This document shows, in pieces, positions 1 to 18,790 of a stretch of DNA of 64,000 nucleotides. Numbering within the stretch: the stretch's first letter is position 1; each line of letters begins with the position of its first letter. The notes below the pieces were generated by a model. That model had not been told where the DNA came from. It searched no databases and was given only the letters and a program-made list of their open reading frames with translations. The position numbers and the translations under genes were made by a program. Source of the DNA: Acanthornis magna (lineage: Eukaryota; Chordata; Aves; Passeriformes; Acanthizidae); assembly GCA_036785705.1 (NCBI GenBank), contig JAWUZG010000071.1:1113501-1177500 (forward strand). The letters run 5' to 3'.

Positions 1-3000
1 CAATTTTGCCAGGACTTTTCAAGTTGGATATGAATGAATGTATCATCACCCTCTATGCACCAAAAGGTGCCAGTTTCCCTATGCAATGAGGGTTAAAGTG
101 TCTGGCTATTACTTCTGCAACAAATGATTTTTCTAATCACCTTATTCTGGTGCTTGATCTAATTTCTTAATCTAGTTTAGGTTGTCTCCCTGTTTTGCAC
201 ATTCTCATCTCTGTGTGTATTTTATACATAAGTGTGTGACTGTGTATATAGCAAAAAACCCCATGTATTTAAAAGCTGAAACTCTCAGAATCAAAATCAT
301 CTGTTCACCCCAGCACAAAAGCCTTGTCTCACCCTTCCAGTCACAATTCATTCGTGTCGCTGTATTATGCAGATGCTTTAATTATGTGGCTGCAGATTTC
401 CTGCCCACCTCCCTTCCCCATGCTCTGTTTTACTCCATATGTAAGTGCCACCAATGATGTTTTAGTTCATTTTGCTGTGGCTCTAAGTGGTCTGGATTTG
501 AAACACTGTCAGTGACCTCTGTGGAAGACCTCAGGGGAGGGAGCAGATGTGCTCACAGGCTAACACAGCTTAAGCCTGGGTATGTGACTTGACTCTGATT
601 CACAATAGGGTCACACATACCTGTTCTGTGGATGTCTGTCCTACACAATTCATGGCTGCACAACGTGCCAGCTGTGAAGGTGATCTGGAAGGTCAAAAGA
701 GTTGTGGTTCTCTTGCCCATCATCAGCCTTGGGGAAAAGGAGACGATGAGAAGCCAGAACCTCTGCATTGGCAATATTTAGCATTTGGGAGTGATCTTCC
801 AAGGATTTTGTCTCATCAGTATTTTAGCCTCTCTTAACAGACCTCCTGGGATGTGAAGCACTTTTATAGTGCTGATGCCTTGGAACTGCTGCCTTCTGCA
901 GCCATCAATGTACCCCATACTACACTCTCAGGATTTACAAAGTGCTGTTTCCCTTTTTCCTTATCTTCTTTGTCCCTCAATAAGATTATCCCACACCACA
1001 CTTTTCCCACTATACTCACCATGGAATTTTCTTTAAGCCAGGCTTTCCAGGCTGCTCAGAGCTCCAACTCAGTTTTACTGTTTTAGAGTGGCTTCTGGTT
1101 CATATCTTATGTATGTACTTTCAGCAAAGTGAATTAGCCCACCTACACCTCATCTTGATGGTGCTGGAATTGATTTAATTTTTTAATTACTACATCAGGG
1201 TATTTAGTTGTTATTTTTTTCCTTCTGCATTTGCCAGTGGTGCAGTGTTTATTGTACAGGGGAGAAATCACCTTATACATACTCTCAGATTACGTTTAGG
1301 ATGTCACTAGTACATTCCTGTGGACAGCGTAGACAACAAACATAGTCAATAGTTATCTAGTAAAAATGAGAGACTGAGATAGTTAGGAATGTGGATCCAC
1401 AGTAAATATCTATGATGTACGAAGAAAAAAATCATCATTGTTCTGTGAAAACTGTGAAGATTTGTGGTAGGAATGTGGTATGAATGAGGACTCACAACTG
1501 CCTTTCAGAGTCTGAACTTTGGGATACAAACAAATAAATGAGGCAGACAAGGATGTGGCCACACTGTGGACAGGCACTGCCTGTGGACAGGATGTTTTGT
1601 GAATAAGGAAATCCTTCTTAAAAAAGCCCAAAAGTTGAAAGCAAACCCTGCCAGGCAGTCAGTACACAGGGATTTAAGTAGGAACCAGCTCTTTTAAATA
1701 TTGTCTTCATATGGAGCAATTTTACTTTTTGTCACATAAACCCAGGAAATATTTTGATGCCTTTTACTGAGTTGTTCACCCAATGATCCCAAAGATTTAT
1801 TTACTGACGCCAGCTGACAGGGATTAACAAATCCAAACCATTTCACTGAGGTGCTCTGTTTGCGGGTGTCAAAGACTAACAAAGGATGGGCTCCATTTGC
1901 ACAGGTGATTTGATAAATAATTAATAAACCTACAAAACCTAAAAGAAGAACTTGGGAAGCGAAGGTTTTCGCAATAGGCATTTTATCACCTTGGACAAAA
2001 ATGTGGATATAATCTGAAGAGAACACAAATAACCCCTTGGTCAGAAAACAGATTGAATACCTTATTCCTGTAAACAATACTTATGACTTAAATGTAGATG
2101 TGCTTCAGATCCTCAGTTGGCATTAGGCCAGTATTGTGCAAACTGTTTTAAGAGACGGGAGAGAGATTCCTGGCTGGTCAAAGTGTTTATGTTCTTATTT
2201 CACATGAGCAAATAAAAAAATGAGTGCAATAAAGAAAGTGAAACAATTGAAAACAGTCTATATAATTATGGGAAAACATTGCTCCTGAATCCAGCTATGT
2301 GAGCAACTTTTTTTATTAAATGGTTTCTATTTTTAACAAATGTATAAGAAAATCAAATATTAATATCTGCTTCCCATCTAGCTTGTGTACAGTTTTACTT
2401 TCAGAGAGTGTGATGGTATAATTTAGGGGTTTAGCACGTGTCAGAGTTACCAGCTGTTCCTGTGAAGTGAGCAAAATATATAAAATGTGTTTACAATTGA
2501 GTAACTCTGTACCCACAAATGAACAGGTTGTGCTTGTTTTGAACTTGTAAAAATGGAACCAGTCAACCAAAGAGGGGATTTATAAAGAGAAAATGCTGGC
2601 AGAATTATTCTGTTGTGTGAAAGAAATTGGACTAGCCAGTGGGAAGAATATAATGCAGCATGGCAGACTTTAATTTACCTCTGGAATACATCAGGAACTC
2701 TCAGCATCTCTGGATCAGAAATCATTTGTGATAAGGCTTTTCCCTTTCAGAATCACGTTTCAACCAGGTATTCACTTTAACCCTGATATTCTCCTTTCTC
2801 ACTGTCTAAACGCACCCCTAGAGCTCAACAATTGTAAAGTACACAGCCCATGGCATTCTGACCAGCTACCCCTTAAAAGTTTTCCTCTATGCATGTGGAT
2901 CTTTCAGACTTAGGTTATTTCAATCCAGATGTAATCACCTAGTTCTTTAACCCATTATTGTGTGATGGATAATCTTCAAAATAATGATTGCCACCACAAA

Positions 3001-4164
3001 GGCAAAAATGTACCACCTATTTCAAGTATTGTGAAGTCTTAGGTATACTGGTGTATTTTCTAATGAATGTTTAATTGATTCATTCCATGAACATTTTGCC
3101 TGTTTTATTCTCCCTGTGATTGTAATGCTTTCTCCCCTTCACAAGTCTTATTATCCAAAGTATTTGCTATAGGATCAACTTTGGGCCTACTGAAATTAAT
3201 GTATACATCTGCTGTCTTTGTTGCAAGTGAGAATTAGCACAATTTTAAGCACTCTTGACCTGTATTTAAAGCCCAGCTAACCAGTAGAGTTGTTAACTAT
3301 AAAGTGTTTATTATTTTTGCTACTGGATTACATGGAGCTACACTTACAAAAACCTCCCAAAAAACAACAGTTTCACAGAGTTTACACGGAGATGGACCTG
3401 CTGAAAGCCAGTGGCATTGTATGCTCTTATGATAGACTCCAACTGGCTGCTCAGCTGAAATACCATCCTTTTATGTAGTTTGTTCTGAGTTGTTTCTTTG
3501 ACTGATATGGGAATTAAATACAACTGTTTATGTAACTATTGAGGTCATGGTTTTGCTTTCAAATTTGTAGGATGAAAATGCATCAGTGGTCATTTTTATA
3601 ATATCGATTTTTTAATGAAAACAGTATAGAGGTGACTGAACAATTGCAATTGAAGGGTATTAATTGTGCATTAGCCCAGATTTTAATATAACATAAATTA
3701 TTGAATAGTACTTCTATACTGAATTAGTGGAGCAAACTGTTGTTCTCTTAAATGAATGCTATTGTTTTTCATGTAAGAACACTGAACACAGGAAGAATCA
3801 TACCAGAGGTATTAGGAAGGAGATTGTTCCCACTGATTTTGACATATGGAGATACTGCCAAGGAAGTATGTGTTCCATGGCACCGGCAAAGAGGAAAGCC
3901 TTCCTGGTTTCAGACCCTCAGATTTCAAGTTTTAATTCACTAGGCAGTCTTAGATGCAGTCGCACTAGTGACTTGTCAGCAGGGACTCCCTGGAAGTGGA
4001 GGCATCCTTTGTACTCATTGTCTCTTTGAACACTTTGCTTCCACTGAAGAGAAGGCAATATTAGCTTGTTCCTAAGAGCTTCTTTACAGTTTGTGAGCTC
4101 TAAATCCACCTTGAAAAACAAAAAAAAAACCCCAAAAAACAAAATTAAAGAAATTACTGCCAAA
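1..4164. other. 3' flanking DNA of ZFPM2, no gene recognised
   Basis: This AT-rich stretch lies beyond the inferred poly(A) site of ZFPM2. I see no coding exon, RNA gene or recognisable transposon in it. Reading frames are short and composition-driven. The only one with some protein-like character is a 95-codon ATG frame on the minus strand ending near 1694, which has a hydrophobic N-terminus; it is discussed as a finding. In mammals the next gene downstream of ZFPM2 is far away, so a gene-free flank is expected. Confidence 0.6.
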
Positions 4165-4184
4165 CTTCTCCAATGATCTGGAAT

Positions 4185-4190
4185 TTTATT
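4185..4190 (-). terminator. ZFPM2: Poly(A) signal AATAAA of ZFPM2
   Basis: On the minus strand this reads AATAAA. About 40-70 nt downstream (plus positions 4115-4145) the minus strand is a run of T with TTGGGG-type G clusters, a good GU/U-rich downstream element. Cleavage would fall near 4165-4175. This gives a 3' UTR of about 1 kb. Confidence 0.65.
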
Positions 4191-4409
4191 CCATCCATAT
4201 ACATGCATAGTAACAACATTTGTTGAGAAATTATTTCTATCAGAAGTAGAACATTATCTTTGTGATCACCAGTTGCAGTATTGCTACTCTTATATTTAAA
4301 TATATCTTATATATGAATTAGATTCATAATTGCAGCATTGAGTTTAGGGTTTTGTTTTAGACTGTGCCTTTCAAAAGATAAAACTGATTGATATGACCTC
4401 ATTTCTTAC

Positions 4410-4416
4410 AATACTG
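4410..4416 (-). promoter_or_regulatory. ZFPM2: miR-200b/c/429-type seed match, distal
   Basis: The mRNA strand reads CAGTATT, complementary to seed positions 2-8 of the miR-200b/c/429 family. It sits near the distal end of the inferred 3' UTR. A single 7-mer can occur by chance; its weight comes from a second copy at 4952-4958 and from published miR-200 control of FOG2. Confidence 0.45.
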
Positions 4417-4640
4417 CTTCCAGTAATTTTGTTCATTCTTTATAAAGTATTGCATTTAACAGCAAAGGTTTAAAAATTGAGACAGAGATGCATTAGCGAA
4501 AGAAAATACAAGTACTATACAAGAAAGAAAATGCCATCTTCATTTAACGTACGTTTCAGATTAAGAAAGTGGACAGAAACATACTGCTACATACAAATGC
4601 AAAGCCTAATGACTAAGGTACTGTATCTGCTAAAATATAA

Positions 4641-4647
4641 AGTGCAA
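4641..4647 (-). promoter_or_regulatory. ZFPM2: miR-130/301-type seed match, distal
   Basis: The mRNA strand reads TTGCACT, complementary to seed positions 2-8 of miR-130a. miR-130a repression of FOG2 through its 3' UTR has been reported in mouse heart. This is one of two such matches in the inferred UTR. Confidence 0.5.
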
Positions 4648-4853
4648 ACTGAGCCCAATTGTTCAAAAAAATTGAAATTTTAAGGCGAACTTTACAGCAT
4701 AGTTGAAACTTCTTTGCAAGTTATATTTTAGCATATACATATATCTGCAACAGCATATAAGAAAAAAAATCAGGATACACAAGTGCTTTTGAAGCTATTT
4801 CTAAAATGCTTTTCTGTATTGTTTGCGACTATTTTCTTTAAAATCTACTATAC

Positions 4854-4860
4854 AGTGCAA
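4854..4860 (-). promoter_or_regulatory. ZFPM2: miR-130/301-type seed match, proximal
   Basis: The mRNA strand reads TTGCACTG, pairing with miR-130a positions 1-8. It lies about 300 nt after the stop codon, where target sites are usually effective, in an AT-rich context. Confidence 0.55.
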
Positions 4861-4905
4861 ACCATATGTGCTACACAATAACTATACAATAACATTACAA
4901 ATGAC

Positions 4906-4911
4906 TTTAAT
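4906..4911 (-). terminator. ZFPM2: Possible alternative poly(A) signal ATTAAA
   Basis: ATTAAA on the minus strand about 245 nt after the stop codon. If used, the short 3' UTR would keep the miR-200-type match at 4952-4958 but lose the other three seed matches. There is no strong G/U-rich element just downstream, so I rate it below the AATAAA at 4185. Confidence 0.25.
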
Positions 4912-4951
4912 ATAAAGTTTTTAAATAAAAAATAACATAACTACAGCTATG

Positions 4952-4958
4952 AATACTG
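4952..4958 (-). promoter_or_regulatory. ZFPM2: miR-200b/c/429-type seed match, proximal
   Basis: The mRNA strand reads GCAGTATT about 200 nt after the stop codon, a seed match of the miR-200b/c/429 type with one further paired base. The adjoining bases also resemble the complement of miR-200 beyond the seed. miR-8/miR-200 control of u-shaped/FOG2 is known in fly and human cells. Confidence 0.5.
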
Positions 4959-5154
4959 CTGGTAAAATAAATTAATATTTTTGAAAATGGCACCAATAAT
5001 ACACTTTACTAATGGACTGTAATGAAATTACACCTTTAAGTCTTCAACTCAGCAATAGTGAAATCTCCTGATTGTCCAGATGTAATTCAAACAGCTTTCT
5101 TTAAACTGTATGGAACAATATGCTAAACACAGGTACCAAAGGTGACCGATTGTT

Positions 5155-7646
5155 TCATTTGACGTGTTCTGCTGCATGTGAAGAGCAATAAAACTTCTTA
5201 TGAGTTATAAAGTTTGAAAGATTGTTGAACTGGATGTCACACAGTCGGCAATACTTTCCACTGGTGGGAGCCTGGGTAGAGCCATTCACACCTTTAGCTA
5301 TACTAGACAACTGTTCCTCTGCTGTAGGAATTGCTGGAGAGACATTTTCATTTGTAGTTAAGGGATTCTCAGAGATCCAAGAAGGAGACTTGTGCCCATC
5401 TTCATGCGGAGGATTCTGGGAAATGTTCTCTTGCTGTGGGTTAGCAGCAGGTCTTTCCTCCTGTTTTAGTCCCCCATTAACTATTACCATGCCTCGGTTT
5501 TTTGGCAGTAGTGGAAGAGATTCTTTCTTCTGCACAGCACATCCATTCGAAGGCGCCTGGCCTTTAGGAGATTCACTCTCCGTATTTGTGCTTTGATCTA
5601 AATCAGTATTATGAATGACGAGAGAACCAGAAATGTAATCGCTTGGCTTTATTCCATAATATGGAGAAAGCTGATCTGCTCCTTTAGCTTTCTTTATTGC
5701 TCCAGGGTAAAGGCATTGTGGAAGAAACAAATGTTTGTTTTCTTCTTTTGTAGCAATAAGCTGGGCCGCTTCACTAAAGACTTTCAGTCCTTGAAGTGTT
5801 GCTAAGTGTGTGGAAAATAAGTTTCCATTAGGAGAGGACTGTTTCGAGTTTCCATTTTTCTCGCATTTGATTATACTTCTCTCATAACTGACATCTGGGC
5901 TGTTTCTTTCACTTTCTGGGTTTTGGAACACCTTACTGTCAAGTTGTCCCAGGTCATTACGCTGATGAGCAGTGACAGGACAAAAATTCTGCTTGTGAGC
6001 CAGGTAGTTCTCTACCTTGTTAAAACTGATCTTGCATACGGTGCACTCATGGTAGTCCAGCAGCCTTTTGGGAGAAGTGGACGTCCTCTCTGACGGGGGT
6101 AAGCATTTTTTACTGAGATCTATTGGCACATCCATCTCCAAGCAAGACACGGTGGAGTGGGCAGTATCACATTTTGAAACTGGAACGCACTTGTTAATAG
6201 ACAGTGATGTCTCCAGATGCTTTGAGACTATTCCTGGAAAGATATCACATCGTGGATGGTAACATTCTCCAAGGCCCTCTGTTGACTCTTGAGTAGATGT
6301 ACAAGGATTGCCAAGATTAGCAACTTCTAGAAATCGCTGTTGAACCAGTGGTGGCCTCTGTTCTTGCTCCGGTAAGCACATCTCATACATCTTCCTTCGC
6401 TTCCGAGTACGCATTGTTCTCTGCATGGCAGGCACTTTGTTGGAAGCAGACCTCTTCAGCGGGGGATCGTGGCGAGTGGCACAGTAATACTGCTTGTGGA
6501 CCATGTAGGTCTCATGTCTGCTGAAAGTAATATTACAAGCTTCACATGTGGTCTTGTTAGGGTCGCTCTCCCCCTCTACTAAGGGAGCATTGGGATTCTT
6601 CACATCAGAAGGTTTTCCATTTATCTTCTCATCACCATTGCTTGCAGTTGACAACTTCTTAGGCTGTGCAGTAAAGTCTTTTTCATGACTTTTATTGTTT
6701 GGCCCAATCAAATCTAAGACATTGGAAGAGTTTAAGCAAGATGTCTGCAGAAGTTGATTTTCTGGATCTGATGTGTGAGGAGCTGCATTCAGAATGTTGA
6801 TAGAGCTTTGACCATTACTGGGACTTACAGCTTCAGGCATTTTTTCTGGAACACTGGAAAAATCTGGTGACTTTGCCATCTGCTGCCATCGGCTGCTGCA
6901 GTAATGCTTTTTGTGTACCAAATAGTTGTCCAGATTATTGAATGTTATGTTGCATTCAAAACACGTAGCCCCTTTAGGCATCAAAGGACTGTAAATTACA
7001 GGTGGATAATTGCTACTTCCATGCCTCAGCCTTCGATGGACCAGTTCTGACATTTTGGCTAATATCTCTGAAGCCTGAGGAACCACAGTGATGTCTTGGG
7101 GAAAAGCAAACTGGGAAAGAAAAGGTCCCATTGGGAAAGAAGGACCAATATTAGGCTGAACTGGCGATGAAGCAAGTCTTGGACTGGATGGTTCAGATTT
7201 TATTTTGGTATATGAAAAACTCTGCTTATTTGCTGCAGGCTGGGTTTCTGGCCTCTGGTTTGGAAGGAAAAGTGGAGCCTTTTTTTCACATTTATCAAGC
7301 TCTGTATCAGAACTTGCATCTTTAGTCTGCATGGTCTTTTGGCTCTGGGGAACATCATTTCTGCTCAACAGGTCCGTTGCTGGCTGTAAACCTTCTTCAT
7401 TTCCACTTGGAGAGTGTTCAATGTCACTTTCTCTCTGAATTTTGTTGCCAGAGACATGTAACTCTTGGTGCTGCAGTAGCTCCCTCTGAGTTTGGAAGCC
7501 AAAATGGCAGTGATTGCATCTAAAGGCAGCTTGAGTAAGATGCGAGAACAGGTGCTGATGAAAGTTAATCACTGAGTCTGCAGTGTAAGTACAAACTGTG
7601 CATTTCAGACTAGCACCGGGTGGGAGAAATTCTTCCATTTTCACTC
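5155..7646 (-). CDS. ZFPM2: ZFPM2 (FOG-2) exon 8: zinc fingers 3-8, CtBP motif, C-terminus
   Basis: Last and largest coding exon of the GATA cofactor FOG-2, a nuclear zinc-finger protein that binds the N-finger of GATA4/5/6 and mostly represses. The acceptor is a pyrimidine stretch ending TTTCTGTAG; the first two exon bases complete a Gly codon begun in exon 7, giving NSHSG-VKMEEF. Numbering from that Gly, the fingers are: ZF3, C16/C19/H32/H36, and ZF4, C44/C47/H60/H64, both C2H2. ZF5 (C229/C232/H245/C250), ZF6 (C368/C371/H384/C389), ZF7 (C535/C538/H551/C556) and ZF8 (C800/C803/H816/C821) are C2HC, the type that contacts GATA. The CtBP motif PIDLSKK is at 508-514 and a basic stretch RTRKRRK at 413-419. 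Psi-K-x-E sumoylation-type sites are at K150 (IKSE), K594 (IKCE) and K728 (LKQE). The frame ends in SSHAAEHVK then TGA, as in human. Open upstream sequence to 7707 is intron and not coding. Confidence 0.98.
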
Positions 7647-15148
<7,502 letters not shown>

Positions 15149-15355
15149 TGTTCACAATAGCTGTAGGCAAGATAGATGCCATTGCAGCTTGTTGCGGGAG
15201 CAGCTGTATGGAGTCCAGCAGGCGAGCGGGATACATGCCTTCTGTGAGAGTCATCTGACTGGCAGCTTGCAGCCTTGAGTCAAAATCTACAACAAAGGCA
15301 ACCAGCTCTTCACCCTCTGAGATGGCCTTGGTCGTGGTACACCAAAGCTGCCCTC
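15149..15355 (-). CDS. ZFPM2: ZFPM2 (FOG-2) exon 6: part of the PR-like domain
   Basis: A 207-bp exon with acceptor GTTTCCTGCAG and donor AACA|GTAAGTGA, phase 1 on both sides. It encodes [20 protein letters not shown], then [20 protein letters not shown] and [20 protein letters not shown], ending ILPTAIVN. This matches human FOG-2 almost residue for residue, starting after human residue 178. For the paralogue FOG-1 the N-terminal region has been shown to fold as a PR (SET-like) domain; the corresponding FOG-2 segment ending in this exon is inferred to be the same. The first two bases need a G from exon 5 to restore Gly. Exon 5, which should end in a sequence like YSKG, is not found in the remaining 48 kb. 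Confidence 0.97.
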
Positions 15356-17349
15356 CTGCAGGAAACATAAAAGCAGAAAGATTTAATTGACAATATCAGA
15401 TTCCAGAACTTAAAACATCAGTGCTGTCTTCACGCTTTTTATTTTTTTTTATTTCGATGGCTTATTCAAGGTATAGAGGCATACAGTTTTTACTTTTAAT
15501 GTCTTCCTTCTACCAATATAGGAATGCTCATGTGTAAGAAAAACAATTTGGGGATAGTTTTCCTAACTATTTGCAGCATGAATATTCATTTTAGTTTTTC
15601 ATTTTGTCTCCTAAAAAGCCAGCATTATGAAAATCAAGATATAGGTGAAAATAACTTATGCAGCACTTTTCTCATTATTATTTTCACCAAACTTCCTGTA
15701 AATTTTTTCTTAACTCCAAGTTTGTTTTATTTTGAATAGCAAATCACAGCTCAATAAAGCCAAACAGCTGCAAGAAAGAAATCAGATTTCCTCTTAAGGG
15801 CGTTCTTTCCCTCCCTTATATTTGTCACCCTCTTTCTCTAAAAGATCTTCCCTTATGTAATATTCTTCGTAACATGACTGCTTTATCTCTGCTTACACTG
15901 ACTGAACTTCCTGAAAAGAAGATATGCCAAAGATCTGTTTCATAAAGGCTTATTCAAATAAAGGTTTGTTTAAAAGGGGGGGAGGGGGGGGAAATGGAAG
16001 AACTTTCATCAAACAGTAAGATACACTATAGCTCTGTGCTGCAAATGTCACGTGTAGTGCATTAAAAAGAAAATTAACTATGCGAGTACATCTACTAATG
16101 TATTTGAATGCGATAGTGAATGCTCATTTATTTAACATGTTTAGACAGGCAAAGCACTTATATTGTGTTATCTACACTCTCAGGCCTAGATACATATCCA
16201 ATACAGTTATGCCTGAAATAATGTTGCATACTTTATATGTTATAAAGCTTTTTTTTTTTTCCTCAGGTTTTGTATATATAGAGAAAGCTATATGTTGCAT
16301 TCATTAGGCAAGCAAAAACTGTACTCGTTTTGATAAGTAATATTGCTGTGTTTATCTTTCGGCATAACTGCCTTTTCAACTGCACTTCATTTTTTTCCCT
16401 TCAACGAGATTATAGTTTTAAAACAACTTGTTGCAAAAATCTGGTAGAGGAGATAACAACAGTGTATGATATGCCACAGCTAAATGGAAGAATTAGGACA
16501 TTGTTTTAGAGAAATCTTGGACAATTAATTAAACCAGTCTATTAGCTTTCAAAGATGAGCAAACAAAACAGCATCAGTGACAGTGTGTTTCAGTGGTAAA
16601 ATACATTAAGCTTCCAGACCTCAAAGTGGTGTAGAAGTTTCAAAGCAGAAAAGTGTCTTTGTATGCACCCTTCGGTAATACAGCCGTTGAAGGTGCTGCA
16701 AAGTTTACAAACAATTTACTGTGAGGGGACCGAAGCATACCAAGGTTTACTCGTCTCCAAGATTACAGCATTAAATGGTGCAAATCTGAGTAATTTCCTC
16801 TAGAGAATAAGACGATGAAAAGTGAAGATAGTGCCATAAATGTCTACAAATGCAAAGTCCTAATGCCTGAGCAGGAATTCAAAAATTTGAAGAACACAAT
16901 CTTATTGCCTGATATAACTAGTAAATATACAGAAGCCTTCAGAACTAAACTGGTATAAAGCCTCTTCCAGAGAAAACCAGGCTAAATTCCTAAAGTGTAC
17001 TTAATTAGTTTTGTAGATGAAAATACATGGAATACACACTGCAATTTGAGGACCTGAAATTGGGTACTTTTGCTGAAAACATCACACAGTTAATTTTCTG
17101 GGAGGAACAGGGTTTCCATTATTAACATATAATTCTATCTTACTATATACCAGAGGTGTGATAATCATCCAACATGTTTTATTACATTTAATACAGAATG
17201 AGAGCTCTTTCTAGACTTTATTATTCACTGGATCTCTTAATAAAAATGAGTCACTGCAGAAGAACCAACCGAGACTTTCTCTATCCCAGCAAACCGCTTG
17301 ACATGCTGTACCCTTGGGAGAAAAGAAAAAAAAAAGGTGATTACTGGGT
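15356..17349 (-). other. ZFPM2: ZFPM2 intron 5, 3'-most part
   Basis: AT-rich intronic sequence directly upstream of exon 6. Apart from the splice acceptor and a G-rich run at 15977-15992 I see nothing that I can name. Confidence 0.85.
15977..15992 (+). repeat. G-rich run, one interruption
   Basis: Seven G, one A, then eight G. In the sense RNA of ZFPM2 this is a C run. As DNA it can form G-quadruplex-like structure and is prone to length error in sequencing. Confidence 0.85.
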
Positions 17350-17520
17350 CTCCAGCTGCAATCAGTCTGGATCAGCTAAAAGGCTGACTCAGGCTCCTGG
17401 TGTTGGAGCTCCTCAGGGCGTTGACTCATGTCCAGCAGCAGATTAAACTGGGGCAGCTGCAGTGAGCAGTGACCCCAGCTGCCTGCTCCACCCAGCTCCT
17501 GCAAACTGTCACACCTATGG
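17350..17520. promoter_or_regulatory. Cluster of AP-1, E-box and T-box motifs (candidate enhancer)
   Basis: In a locally GC-richer patch there are two perfect TGACTCA sites (17385-17391 and 17422-17428), three CAGCTG E-boxes (17353, 17454, 17476) and one TCACACCT T-box half site (17509-17516). The density is higher than in the surrounding intron. Function is inferred only from motif clustering. Confidence 0.25.
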
Positions 17521-18607
17521 CAAGCACAGCCGGGTGGGATGTGTGACAGCTTTGGAAGCACAACAGTTTCTAGTTTGGGTTAACAGAGGAAACCAGAACT
17601 AGGGAAATTAAATCCATTCCTGCATATGAATACAAACTTTCAGCTCAGCAGGATTCAGATCCAAGAGGTACATTGTGATTTTGTTTTCTTTTATCCCAGT
17701 GTATAGAAAATTATCCATTTAAGTGATCATGCCATACACATCCATGTTTTCATTAGAACATGATATCGTGATAAATTAAATCCCCAGATGAAGTCCCAAA
17801 TGATGCATTCTTCCAGCTACTGGAAATGCAGCTCAACACCTTTGCAGTGACAGTCACCCATGGGGACAGGGCACGGTGCAGTCCCCACTTGTCCCCTTCT
17901 ATGCTTGCCTGCACAGAGTAAGGCAAGAGCTGATGTTTTGAAAGATGCAAACGACTTTCTTCCCCTTATTGCAGTGAATGCAAACATGCTGACCTTCACA
18001 CACAGCAGGGAGACTGTGGAAGAGAAGTCTTCTTGAGCATTCTACTGCACAGTCAAGCAAAGAGCACAAGTCAGTCAAGAGTGACAGAAACAGTACAGTC
18101 AAGTGCAGAGAATCCATCAGAGCCTTCCAAATTTAATAGGAAGTTCCAATCGTGACTATCATATGAATTACTATGCTGTCTAGACACCTCTGTCAGGGAT
18201 AAGGGCTTCCTCACAGGTGGCAGCTACAAAACAGGACAAAATTTCTTCCCATAAACATTTCTACAGGCTATGACACAACTGATATATACAGCAGTCTCTC
18301 AGGAGCACAACAGCTTTTCATAAAGCAAAGGGCAGTGTTAATAATAGGTTTTCAAGAGCATAATATGGAAGCCATAGCCAAGTACCAGTGGCGATGAGAA
18401 GGAGATAAGAAGATGTTTGCATGAAATATTTGCAAAGACATGAAGATTTCATAAAGAAATGTGAACAACTGTTATTTACATGAGATGAAGTTCTGATCAA
18501 GCTGGCTAGATTTTTTTTTTTTTTTAACCAACTGTTCCTTTTGTCAGAAATAGCTTATAGGAGTGAAATTGTTCTACCAAAGCTTTACTAGGCCAAATTT
18601 CTCAGTC
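17521..18607 (-). other. ZFPM2: ZFPM2 intron 5, no feature recognised
   Basis: Ordinary intronic sequence. Short minus-strand frames near 17.75-18.1 kb overlap each other and show no family resemblance. A T run lies near 18511-18525. Confidence 0.7.
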
Positions 18608-18790
18608 CTAAGATGACGTAGACATCAAAAGAAGAGAAAGGATGAAGAGCCACAGGAACATCCACCATGTTAACAGGGATGAGTGACTGACAGTGCCTCT
18701 GAAATCGTCATAGTTATATGTTTGGTCAGAAAGCGATGGTAGACTGGTGGGTTTGGGCCTCTTCTTGTCCATAATGAGAACATTGGTCAT
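18608..18790 (-). CDS. Hypothetical 60-residue tail-anchored-like protein or terminal exon
   Basis: I do not recognise this frame. From an in-frame ATG it encodes 60 residues: a polar, Lys/Pro/Ser-rich N-terminal part (MDKKRPKPTSLPSLSDQ, then TYNYDDFRG) followed by one strongly hydrophobic segment, LLTWWMFLWLFILSLLLM, at residues 39-56, then STSS and a TAG stop. That layout is typical of a tail-anchored or single-pass micropeptide or of a GPI/TM C-terminal exon. A good acceptor (CTCCTTCTGCTGTGCCAG) sits at 18796-18797, five bases before the ATG, and the frame stays open across it. So it may be the last exon of a longer transcript. It is on the ZFPM2 strand inside intron 5, a few hundred bases downstream of an LTR-like promoter module. 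Chance cannot be excluded at this length. Confidence 0.3.
   Translation of the reverse strand: MTNVLIMDKKRPKPTSLPSLSDQTYNYDDFRGTVSHSSLLTWWMFLWLFILSLLLMSTSS

Larger units (their letters stand above)
4165..5154 (-). other. ZFPM2: ZFPM2 3' UTR (inferred extent)
   Basis: About 1 kb of AT-rich sequence between the ZFPM2 stop codon and the first canonical AATAAA on the minus strand. No other AATAAA occurs between the stop codon and 4190; an ATTAAA at 4906-4911 could give a short form. The segment holds two miR-130-type and two miR-200-type seed matches in sense orientation. Published work in mammals and flies links miR-130a and miR-200/miR-8 to FOG2 or its fly homologue u-shaped. The 3' end is inferred from the signal and the downstream T/GT-rich stretch, not from transcript data. 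Confidence 0.7.

Noticed and set aside
17753..17999. Possible ZFPM2 exon 5 (a minus-strand CKGVEL stretch resembling the expected TWQGVED)
   Set aside because: The resemblance is a few residues, the flanking residues do not match, and no donor in the right phase follows.
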